DNA of 64,000 bases, taken from assembly GCA_033765235.1 (NCBI GenBank), contig JANRIG010000020.1, positions 186,001 to 250,000 on the forward strand, read 5' to 3'. A program made the position numbers and the translations under genes. The notes below the pieces were generated by a model, which saw nothing but the letters and a program-made list of their open reading frames with translations, was not told the DNA's origin and did not search any database. Source of the DNA: JANRIG01 sp033765235. GTDB taxonomy: Bacteria; Bacteroidota; Bacteroidia; Cytophagales; UBA9547. Below are positions 48,701 through 54,447 of this stretch, piece by piece; within the stretch, counting starts at the first letter, position 1; each line of letters opens with the position of its first letter.

Positions 48701-49897
48701 TCCGAATGCTCCAAGTGATGAGAAGAATCTCATACCTGTGGCAGTGATAGTAGCAATACCGGTAGCACTAAACACATTGGCATTGAGGCGTGCTGCGAAT
48801 GCGCCACTGGCATCTACTTCGTTTCTGAATGACCTTGCACCACCTGTGCCCGGCTGAGGACCTGTGACACGATATTCTCTTCCATCACCTTCGTTTGCAC
48901 TAAATATATAAGGAATGCCGGCAATAGTAGCTACTGCAATACCATCAGGCATATATACTCCTTTGAATGGCCAAGTTCTAATATTTACTGCAGCTGCATT
49001 TTGTGTGCCACCTGCATCTAATCCGTTGCCGGCAGTGTTATGATTTTTGTATCCAAGGCCTACAATAGTAATGATACTTGCAGTATTAACGTCAATGATA
49101 AGAAGTGCATTGTTTTCTTGGCAACTAACCCATGCTTTGGTGCCGTCAGGAGAAACTGTAATATATTCAGGCTCTAAATCTTGTGATACAGAAGATGGTA
49201 TTCTGATGTTTGACGGGTCAATACCTGCACCGCTTGCTGAAGTATTAATCATACCTGATATGATGATAGCAGGTGCTACTCCTAATACTGTGGTATATGT
49301 TAAGGCATGGGGTATGGTGCCGTCAAGGCTGTTGAAATTGATATTTTGTACTGTAGGAGATGTAGGGTTTGAAACATTAATGATAGAAATAGAACCTTCA
49401 GGGTCTACAGTGTACCATTGATTAGGTTCACCTTCGTTGGCAATTAACAACTTATCGCCTTGTGGTGTGAAAGTGATCATGTCAGGTTGTGCTCCTACAG
49501 ATATGGGTGCACCTATGGTGGCAAGTCCTGATGTGGTGTATAATTGTACAAATCCATTTTGGGTGCGGTCAGTGCCATTTTCATACAATACAGCAAGCAA
49601 GCCTTGATGGCAAGCAATGCTATTGATAGCACCAGCTCCTAATATTGAAACCAAGTTGACAGGGGAAATGACAGCACCACCTGTAGGGGTAGAAAAATCA
49701 TATTCTACTACAGTATTGTTTAGCCCGTTTATACAAAAGAAATGTTTGGTAACGGGGTCATATGTGGTGATTTCAGCTATTCCACCTTCGACATTGAAAC
49801 CGAGAGAAGTTGTGGTTGAAAAAGCAGATAGCTGCAATTGTGCATGAGAAATCAGCACTGTGCATACAAGTAATAATATTGATAATAATTTTTTCAT
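42767..49897 (-). CDS. Giant T9SS exoenzyme: choice-of-anchor I propeller, 5'-nucleotidase, phytase-like esterase, Ig-like repeats
   Basis: I start at the ATG at 49897 (2376 residues, signal peptide KKLLSILLLVCTVLISHAQ). An ATG 27 bases upstream lies within or before the promoter. Residues about 20-580 are a choice-of-anchor I propeller (IANEGEPNQWYTVDPEGS, SANEGDGREY, GPEPESI). About 690-1345 is a metallophosphatase/5'-nucleotidase with LLHASDFEAG, SGGDNF, GNHEFDAG, LLAHLQQ, GSHT and C-terminal NGGGIRAAL. About 1490-1890 is an esterase-like phytase domain (FSGLHYIPG, YYTLGDRGPNV, DDFGIDCEGI, FEGVAVTPNG). Two near-identical Ig-like modules, two further Ig-like modules and a type A T9SS domain (VSPNPANTG) complete it. 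It probably strips phosphate from extracellular nucleotides and phytate-like esters. Confidence 0.88.
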   Translation of the reverse strand: MKKLLSILLLVCTVLISHAQLQLSAFSTTTSLGFNVEGGIAEITTYDPVTKHFFCINGLNNTVVEYDFSTPTGGAVISPVNLVSILGAGAINSIACHQGLLAVLYENGTDRTQNGFVQLYTTSGLATIGAPISVGAQPDMITFTPQGDKLLIANEGEPNQWYTVDPEGSISIINVSNPTSPTVQNINFNSLDGTIPHALTYTTVLGVAPAIIISGMINTSASGAGIDPSNIRIPSSVSQDLEPEYITVSPDGTKAWVSCQENNALLIIDVNTASIITIVGLGYKNHNTAGNGLDAGGTQNAAAVNIRTWPFKGVYMPDGIAVATIAGIPYIFSANEGDGREYRVTGPQPGTGGARSFRNEVDASGAFAARLNANVFSATGIATITATGMRFFSSLGAFGANPFLNNTIAGDNINAGNIFNELYTFGTRSFSIWNGNTGALVWDSGDQIERNVFNTYPAYFNTDHNGADNNARRRSPRKGPEPESIITGMIGDSLYAFVGLERMGGVMVFNVTNPNSPYFTQYINTRDFSVAPNSVAAGDLGPEGLTLIKPSESADGGTYLLVSNEVSGTVRIFSLNYKQNIVASTLKPFIVPANGTESPVQAMTLIGHNLTSPLMISSAPIFAFSLNSTTGFSTGGGNYTFSGNSFYMVVYVKYTDTQPYASGTISFSAGSGSSLTSAKVVGMKATTVVGASAYTLQLLHASDFEAGLLAMETAPKFAAIWDKFNGEYPNTLRVSGGDNFLPSPFFNAAADATLRPTFAAVNNGMLGVTNGANYREGIGRGDIQMMNLLDLHASAIGNHEFDAGTGTFAEMINVAFNDATAPTQIRWAGTRFPYLSCNLDFSADANLSGIVTNQIRPSHSYKIGPTQNQILALNPEQRKKIAPATVVTIGGEVIGIVGATTQIVTKISSTGAVSVIGTNVDDMPLLATQIQPQVDRLRAMGINKIVLLAHLQQIANEKALLPLLSGVDIIVAAGSHTLMSDADDNLEGDTQRDVYPYVGTDKDGVSTLLVSTESEYKYVGRLVIDFDMNGNVIPSSYVSSISGAWKASDLGLSNAGVNTALAFSSTLPGYLAKGIIEGINPSPLQPNAITLTGVSATTPGIRGIINGQDGTIFGKTQVYMEGRREGVRQQETNLGSVTADANLWYARSLGHKVMVSIKNGGGIRAALGVVSAVGSDFVNLPPLANAGAGKATGEISQLDISNSLRFNNGLTCVTVTAAQLLQIMNHSVAASTPTATPGQFAQIGGMRFSYDISLPTSSRVRSLAIVDSVGKVIDVVAVNGTVVGDAMRPIGMVTLNFMVNGGDSYPFPAFSAANSAFFNRMNVYTVPGAAPTLTFFDQGSEQIGFASYLSAAYPRTSVGYNIADTQPAQDMRIQNLSARTEDILPDMTMPIATITGTAGSNASIYAVSVFGTKLATPIWIHAPAGAWVNNMSMITVPGNGGLINVTALNTLVGTTQFTITLTAASLAKTFTHTLITTPRVATLTGVWTLTGGYLASVPALKIGDYTLGTVTSPIYEGGFSGLHYIPGTNGMEYYTLGDRGPNVEADAANGNILTKLFPFPTYAPKYHRIRLMGNNTISITSSVTFKRPGGTNLSGLVPSNTLGGSGEVAWDINRNTIAGDDFGIDCEGIVEGKMNDLWVCDEYGVNIWRFNKNDGSFINRYSPFGTVVGGNLPLPTDLQKKRANRGFEGVAVTPNGMIYALIQSPMHNPTSAVQSASRIHRLVQLNPATGQVKTYAYVNDGTKFATRPQDWKLGDLVAVNNHEFLVLEHTDRTPYSKFVYKIDISAASALTVTSGFVNGTATGLTLEQLNNAAGLSNNSIIPVAKTLVADLQDYGYDQNLGLDKPEGLTIIDATTIAVTNDNDFQVSSPNLDGNIVVTNKLCMLHHFKLQTPLNYQPVGATAMITFNGASLTVGGANVDLAARFMTNSSGTKSFSIASGNAASISGNNLVAVMAGTVTVTGMVASTTGFDAGMAMAVFTVSAAPVTMVNPMITFNGTSLTVGGANVDLAAIFTTNSSGTKSFMIASGNAASISGNNLVAVMAGSVTVTGMVASTTGYNSGSMMAVFNVSAAPVSISLSVMPSTLSVFTANTNMSSDVQMLTVKGTNVSGNVVVSASSGFEISTNATSGFASSYPFNSVEAASGFTLYVRMASSGSSGSVNGTLSLSTPGFSSSVVLSGMIMATPDLMISPTISGIFTGTSGNASAVQSFTVMGRNLTSNVTITATAGFEFRSLMTTLTGATMAGTDFVTTFEIVPTSGAFDDVWEIRLAATTVTGTFTGILSIMTAGDAIEGTLVGTNFITNIDEAVQVSKLTVSPNPANTGMVKLSKTVTYDLVNAIGVIVKSGANANEIEVTGLAKGIYVIKTSQGEIERLVVE
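43667..44194 (-). repeat. Two near-identical tandem 264-bp units encoding Ig-like modules
   Basis: Within the giant exoenzyme gene, two adjacent 88-residue modules (both beginning around MITFNG and ending SAAPV) differ at only about 11 of 83 aligned residues. The bases are similarly close (repeat offset 264, for example GCCAT at 43707 and 43971). This marks a recent in-frame tandem duplication. Confidence 0.85.
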
Positions 49898-49921
49898 AGT
49901 ATATATAGATTTAAGTTGGGG

Positions 49922-49929
49922 CAAATGTA
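49922..49929 (-). promoter_or_regulatory. -7 element of the giant exoenzyme promoter
   Basis: Read on the minus strand the bases are TACATTTG, an exact TAnnTTTG, placed 24 bases before the ATG at 49897. Transcription starting a few bases downstream would exclude the ATG at 49924, so this site decides the start codon. No TTTG lies at -33; the space is filled by TTAACA repeats. Confidence 0.55.
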
Positions 49930-49938
49930 AGTTGCGAA

Positions 49939-49977
49939 TGTTAACTTAATGTTAAGAGTAAATTATGTTAATGTTAA
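49939..49977 (-). promoter_or_regulatory. PHO-box-like TTAACA repeats at the exophosphatase promoter
   Basis: Read on the minus strand, TTAACA occurs at 49977-49972, 49971-49966, 49955-49950 and 49944-49939. Three of these (starting at plus positions 49939, 49950 and 49972) are spaced 11, then 22, so they share one helical face. The last copy ends 9 bases before the -7 element, where an activator that replaces the -33 contact would sit. Direct TT(A/T/C)ACA repeats with 11-bp phasing are the binding site of the PhoP/PhoB response regulators in Gram-positive bacteria. Their use in Bacteroidota is an inference here, made more likely by the phosphatase product. Confidence 0.5.
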
Positions 49978-50165
49978 TAAATTTATGGGTTTTAGTCATA
50001 ATTAGTGGATAAAATATAATAGCTGAAATTGCCACTATTATACGAATCATTAAATTAACAATTTGTTTGCTATATTTTTAAATGGTTTTGATAGTTATAT
50101 GAACTGTATAAAAAAAATGTTCGAATTAAAAATTCTTACCCACTAAAAATAAATAAAGTACAAAC

Positions 50166-50897
50166 TCAAATACCCTTTTCAGCTTTGAGCCAATCTTTGC
50201 AATATTGCTTTCGTTGTAATATTTCGTCATTTATGGTGTTTTTACTTTTTGACTGCAAGTTTGTATATACATTGTAGTTGAAAAGTGCATTTTCATATTT
50301 TTTGATGATGAAATAGCACTCTGCGCGGAGCAGATATGCTTCAGTATATTCATCATCGAAGTGTATGGCATTGTTAAGTTCCATGATGGCATTTGTATAA
50401 TTTTCGTTGGCATGAAAGAAAGAGGCTGTTTTGTAATGCTCTTGTGCGGCAAGTCTATTCATATACATACCAAATATGAGACAGGCAGCAGCTATGATGA
50501 TGAATATGGTAATACCTATAATGTAGTAATCTGATTTTTTTTCATTTTTAGAGTTGGCAGTGTGTGCGTAATGCATACCTTGTTTTTGATAATCATCAGA
50601 AGTGTTGCTCATAGTTTGGTTATAAAAGTTGGTATTATAAGCTCCTGTATTACCGTAGTTTAAGCTATTGCTGTGTGATGAGATATTTTCAGCCCATTTT
50701 CTATCATAGTCCATGCGTTTTTGCACATTTGAGAGTGTATGATATGCCTCATTGATTTGTTTAAAGTTGTTTTCAGCCTCGGGGTTTGTTTGGTTTTTGT
50801 CAGGGTGGTATTTTTTTGCCAATTTTTTATAGGCAGATTTGAGTTCATCTGCTTTTGCTGCACGCGACACACCCAGTATGGAATAATAATCTGTCAT
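50166..50897 (-). CDS. J-domain protein with membrane segment and TPR-like tail
   Basis: This is a 243-residue co-chaperone-like protein. The J domain is at 1-66 (DYYSILGVSRAAKADELK, with the Hsp70-stimulating HPD in KYHPDKN at 33-35). A polar linker is followed by a membrane helix (about 126-147, YYIIGITIFIIIAAACLIFG). The C-terminal part has two or three TPR-like helical pairs (HANENYTNAIMELNNAIHFDDEYTEAYLLRAECYFI, in segments about 160-220). It probably recruits DnaK to the membrane, though client and partner are unknown. It is a separate transcript from the exoenzyme gene. Confidence 0.85.
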   Translation of the reverse strand: MTDYYSILGVSRAAKADELKSAYKKLAKKYHPDKNQTNPEAENNFKQINEAYHTLSNVQKRMDYDRKWAENISSHSNSLNYGNTGAYNTNFYNQTMSNTSDDYQKQGMHYAHTANSKNEKKSDYYIIGITIFIIIAAACLIFGMYMNRLAAQEHYKTASFFHANENYTNAIMELNNAIHFDDEYTEAYLLRAECYFIIKKYENALFNYNVYTNLQSKSKNTINDEILQRKQYCKDWLKAEKGI

Positions 50898-51037
50898 TTG
50901 ATAAATATATAAAAAAATATATTAATTATATATGAAATAATCAAAATTTGTAATATGTATTTGCAAGCGTGAAAGATGAAATAATTAAGTTATAATATTA
51001 TTAAGCAGTTATTAATATATGAAGTATGCAATATTCA

Positions 51038-51637
51038 TCATGGTATATCAAGATATTTGTGGGTTTGTAAAGATACTTTCCATATAGGGTTTGCTTTCAC
51101 ATAGTCCACTATCATTGGCATTACTTTGTGTCTTGCGCCCCACTCGGGCTGAAGGTATAGCACCATATCTTTATTATTTATTTTTTGCCTTTGCTCTTCA
51201 GCAAAAGCAAAGTCTGAGGTATTGTACACAATAATTTTAAGCTCATTGGCCAATTGATAAAACTCAAAGAGCGGTGCTTTGAACTTTTTGGGTGAAAAGC
51301 ACACCCAATCCCAACTACCTGACAATGGATATGCACCTGATGTCTCAATATGAGATTTGAAACCCTTTTCATGTAAAGCATGAGTGAGAGGTGCGCAATC
51401 ATGCATGAGAGGCTCACCTCCTGTGACTACAGCAATGCGTGCCTCATGCCTCATAGCTTCAATTATTAAATCATTGGTATTGATGTTTGGGTGTATGTTT
51501 TTATCCCAACTTTGTTTCACATCGCACCAGTGACATGCTACATCACACCCTGCAAGTCTAATAAAATATGCTGCGTGTCCTGTGTATGCTCCTTCACCCT
51601 GTAGGGTATAAAAATGCTCCATCACAGGGTATTGCAT
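51038..51637 (-). CDS. queE: 7-carboxy-7-deazaguanine synthase
   Basis: This 199-residue radical SAM enzyme makes 7-carboxy-7-deazaguanine from 6-carboxytetrahydropterin in queuosine synthesis. The shortened barrel keeps the cluster motif C31-x3-C35-x2-C38 (AGCDVACHWCDVKQ), the leading FYTLQGEGAYTGHAAYFIRL, and VTGGEPLMHDCAPL. The C-terminal half includes HIETSGAYPLSGSWDWVCFSPKKFK. The other que genes are not in the window. It lies 31 bases after the thioredoxin-like gene and is probably part of the same transcript. Confidence 0.93.
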   Translation of the reverse strand: MQYPVMEHFYTLQGEGAYTGHAAYFIRLAGCDVACHWCDVKQSWDKNIHPNINTNDLIIEAMRHEARIAVVTGGEPLMHDCAPLTHALHEKGFKSHIETSGAYPLSGSWDWVCFSPKKFKAPLFEFYQLANELKIIVYNTSDFAFAEEQRQKINNKDMVLYLQPEWGARHKVMPMIVDYVKANPIWKVSLQTHKYLDIP

Positions 51638-51668
51638 AGCTGCTAACTATTAATGATAGAGAATGTTA

Positions 51669-52178
51669 TTAAGGTTTGTATGAAGTTTCAAACTCTTGCC
51701 ATGATTGTTTTTTGTAAAAATCATCGCCATAATATTTGAGTATTTTGTGAAACATAGGCACATCTAAATATCCTGATACAGGGGTGAGTACATTGAGGTT
51801 TTCATCGAGATATACAGTAGTAGGGTACCCTGTCACTTTGAATATTTCGCCTGCAAGTTGTCTTTCGCTTATTTCTTTATCTCCCATTTTGAATATTTTG
51901 CTGCTTTCGGCATCAAGTTTCACTGCGTAGTATTTTTTATTCACATAGTCCACTACGTTTTTGTCTCTGAATGTGGTGGCATCCATACGCTTACACCATC
52001 CACACCAGTCTGTGTACACATCTATCACTACTTTGCGCCTGTTGCTTTGTGACTGTTGCAGCATTTGCTCAAAAGTGAGCCATTTTATCTCTCCTGCATT
52101 ATGTAATGGGAAATTGCCACTAGTCATAGTGAGCAAAATAAGTAATGCTATTGCTAAATTTTTAATTATTTTTATCAT
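51669..52178 (-). CDS. Exported thioredoxin-family protein
   Basis: This 169-residue protein has an N-terminal signal or anchor (about 1-20) followed by a thioredoxin-like fold. The redox pair is Cys59-Gly-Trp-Cys62 within VIDVYTDWCGWCKRMD, and the cis-proline loop is GYPTTVYLDE. The pattern DATTFRDKNVVDYVNKKYYAVKLD matches DUF255/thioredoxin-like proteins of Bacteroidota. It probably reduces disulfides in the periplasm. The metal permease gene begins 12 bases from its start, so the two are plausibly co-transcribed. Confidence 0.85.
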   Translation of the reverse strand: MIKIIKNLAIALLILLTMTSGNFPLHNAGEIKWLTFEQMLQQSQSNRRKVVIDVYTDWCGWCKRMDATTFRDKNVVDYVNKKYYAVKLDAESSKIFKMGDKEISERQLAGEIFKVTGYPTTVYLDENLNVLTPVSGYLDVPMFHKILKYYGDDFYKKQSWQEFETSYKP

Positions 52179-52190
52179 GGTTAGTATATG

Positions 52191-53660
52191 TTATACATTC
52201 ACTTTGATTTTATCAGCATCTTGTTTATTGAGTACAAATATAGCATTTTTTATTTGAATTGTGATGCTATCATTTTCAATTTGTTTAATAACAAATTCAC
52301 TATTAGGAAAAATTCCAAGTTGCCATAATTCTTTCAAGCCGGAGGTTTGCTCTTCTAATATATAGCCTTTATCTCCCACTTTCAAAGTGCCGAGTTTTTT
52401 GGTTCTTTTTTTTATTTTGGGAATGGGTGAGCCATGTGGGTCGTGCGCGGGGTAGCCTAGGTCTTGCTCTACTTTGTCTATAAAGTGGCTTGGCAGCACA
52501 TGCTCCAGTGCTTCGGCTGTGCCATGTATTTGGTCTATGGGTACATTCATTCTATTGACAAGGTAGCTCTCCCACACCCTATGAGCTCTTAGTAGCACCT
52601 GCGCCTGATGCTTGCCTTCAGAAGTGAGTATGACTCTGTTTTTGAGTATTTTTATTTGTTTTTTTAATGCTAAGTGATAGAGGTGCACCCACACCCACTT
52701 TTTATCCAATGCGGTATATTTTATCACGTCTGATACTTCTATATTAAGGTCTTCTGATATTTTTTGTATAAGTTTAAGTATGTCCTGCTGGTCTGCGATG
52801 TAGCTGCGCGACATTTTGGATACCGATACTAATAATATACCTCTGCGCGGCGAAAAAAACAATGCTAAAACAAAGAAAAACGATGCTGCAAGTGTAATAG
52901 TAGGTCCCGGGGTAATCTCAAGCCATACAGCAGCTAAGAAACCTACAACGGCAGACATCATACCTACTAAAGCAGATATGATGAGCATATGCATAAATTT
53001 ATTGGTGAGCAAATAGGCTGTGGATGATGGTATAATGAGCATGGCTACCACCAATATGACACCGACCGACTGTAGCGATGCCACAATGCTTAGAGAAAGC
53101 AAAAACATGAGAAAATAGTGAATAACTGCTACAGATATGCCCATAGTAATAGCTATAACAGGGTCAAATGTGGATATGAAGAAATATTTATAGAAGGCTG
53201 CAACACTTACTATTACATAAAGCCCTATCATGCCTGTGAGCACTAAGTCGGAGTCTGACACACCCAGTACATTACCAAACAAAAAATCTTTCATATCCAA
53301 ATGCACTCCTTCGCGCTTAGTCACCCATGATATACCAATGATGCCCAATGCAAACATAGCGGTGAATACAATACCAATGGAGGCATCGTCTTTGGTGATG
53401 GAGTTGCGCTGTACCCACGTGATGATGACTGATGTGATGAGCCCTGCTACTACTGCACCACAAAATATAGCCAAGGGGTGGTGTCCAAAGAGTATGAATC
53501 CGGCTACTACACCCGGCAGTATGGCATGAGAAAGAGCATCGCCTATGAGTGCTATACGCCTCAGTATCACAAAGCTGCCTAATATGCCACTGGTGATACC
53601 CACTATAGAAGCTGCAATAAGTGCCCTTACTGCGTAGTCATATTGAAATATTTCCGGCAT
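52191..53660 (-). CDS. Metal ABC transporter permease fused to a DtxR/MntR-type regulator with FeoA-like tail
   Basis: This is a 489-residue fusion. Residues 1-about 275 are a ZnuB/MntB-type permease with seven or eight membrane helices and the signature SHAILPGVVAGFILFGHHP. Residues about 285-345 are a winged-helix HTH domain. About 345-420 is the DtxR dimerisation and metal-binding domain (LRAHRVWESYL and HGTAEALEHVLP, with the expected His/Glu ligands). About 425-489 is an SH3-like FeoA domain. The family handles Mn, Fe or Zn. The fusion may couple metal binding inside the cell to transport rather than DNA binding. No ATPase or binding-protein gene is adjacent. Its start overlaps the stop of the Lrp-family gene. 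Confidence 0.9.
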   Translation of the reverse strand: MPEIFQYDYAVRALIAASIVGITSGILGSFVILRRIALIGDALSHAILPGVVAGFILFGHHPLAIFCGAVVAGLITSVIITWVQRNSITKDDASIGIVFTAMFALGIIGISWVTKREGVHLDMKDFLFGNVLGVSDSDLVLTGMIGLYVIVSVAAFYKYFFISTFDPVIAITMGISVAVIHYFLMFLLSLSIVASLQSVGVILVVAMLIIPSSTAYLLTNKFMHMLIISALVGMMSAVVGFLAAVWLEITPGPTITLAASFFFVLALFFSPRRGILLVSVSKMSRSYIADQQDILKLIQKISEDLNIEVSDVIKYTALDKKWVWVHLYHLALKKQIKILKNRVILTSEGKHQAQVLLRAHRVWESYLVNRMNVPIDQIHGTAEALEHVLPSHFIDKVEQDLGYPAHDPHGSPIPKIKKRTKKLGTLKVGDKGYILEEQTSGLKELWQLGIFPNSEFVIKQIENDSITIQIKNAIFVLNKQDADKIKVNV

Positions 53661-54127
53661 TATATCAATTTTAGTTGCCTGTTGATGCTCTCATGGAGCG
53701 ATATAAAGGTTTCGGTACGCTCTATGCCACTTATTTTTTGGATATAGCCATGCAGCAAGTTCATCAGATGCTGCGTATCTTTGCAGATAAGCTTAGCAAA
53801 TATACTATAATTTCCGGTTGTATAGTTCATATTTAAAATTTGTGGAATTTTTATTAATTCTTCCACTACCTTTTCATACATAGAGCTTTCTTTTAGGTAT
53901 ATACCTACAAATGCCGTGATATCATATCCTATTTTTGAGTAGTTTATCACCAGCTGCGATTTTTTTACTACGCCCATTGCTTCCAATTTCTTCATTCTAA
54001 AGTGTACGGTACCGGGCGATACGGATACAATTTTGGCAATATCAGTATAGCTGGAAGTGGCATCTTCCATGAGCAGAGAGAGTATTTTAAGGTCTAAATT
54101 ATCAATTTCAGAATTTGACAAGTCCAT
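53660..54127 (-). CDS. Lrp/AsnC-family transcriptional regulator
   Basis: This is a 155-residue regulator. The N-terminal HTH (about 8-60) is LDLKILSLLMEDATSSYTDIAKIVSVSPGTVHFRMKKLEAMGVV, read in parts. The RAM ligand/oligomerisation domain (about 72-150) has VGIYLKESSMYEKVVEELIKIPQILNMNYTTGNY and ends GIERTETFISLHES. Its target is unknown. It overlaps the metal permease-regulator fusion by one base (stop/start), so it is the first gene of that operon and may report amino acid state rather than metal. Confidence 0.9.
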   Translation of the reverse strand: MDLSNSEIDNLDLKILSLLMEDATSSYTDIAKIVSVSPGTVHFRMKKLEAMGVVKKSQLVINYSKIGYDITAFVGIYLKESSMYEKVVEELIKIPQILNMNYTTGNYSIFAKLICKDTQHLMNLLHGYIQKISGIERTETFISLHESINRQLKLI

Positions 54128-54233
54128 ATGGCATATTAATTATTTAATATTTAACAAAACAATTATTTTATTGATAAAAATACAAATTTTAAAATATATT
54201 ATTATATAATTATGAAATAATACTTTATATTAT

Positions 54234-54241
54234 TAATTTTG
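54234..54241 (+). promoter_or_regulatory. Candidate -7 element for the class II tRNA
   Basis: TAATTTTG matches TAnnTTTG and ends 39 bases before the first base of the tRNA acceptor stem (54281), which fits a short precursor leader. No clear -33 TTTG. Confidence 0.4.
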
Positions 54242-54280
54242 CATCATTATATTAAGAGTAATATAAAAAAAATTTAAGAA

Positions 54281-54378
54281 TGTAAGGTGGCGAAATTGGC
54301 AGACGCGCCCTCCTGTCTCGAGGGTGGGGGTTTAGGGATCAAAACCTCCCCGTGGTAGTTCGAATCTATCCTTTACAG
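54281..54378 (+). tRNA. Aberrant class II tRNA: Leu-like D arm, apparent GUC anticodon, 29-nt variable region
   Basis: The cloverleaf closes well. The acceptor stem pairs 54281-54287 (TGTAAGG) with 54371-54377 (CTTTACA), the D arm is GCG/CGC with GG in the loop, and the T arm is GGTAG-TTCGAAT-CTATC. The anticodon arm is CCCTC-CTGTCTC-GAGGG (54308-54324), five pairs, so the anticodon reads GTC at 54315-54317. The variable region runs 54325-54353 and forms its own stem (GGTTT/AAACC plus GGG/CCC). The discriminator is G54378 and CCA is not encoded. The D arm resembles tRNA-Leu, but G73 does not fit Leu. An alternative register reads CGA (Ser) with a poor stem. Identity is unresolved. Confidence 0.6.
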
Positions 54379-54447
54379 CTATTTATTTTTTGTATTTTTT
54401 TATAAACTTTTTATACATTCGCAAGTATATAAACTCAATTATAGTCT

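Noticed and set aside
42930..49847. Plus-strand frames opposite the giant exoenzyme gene, including 43737-44216
   Set aside because: They are shadows of the Ig-like and beta-propeller coding sequence, with repeat-driven composition and no start context or family features.
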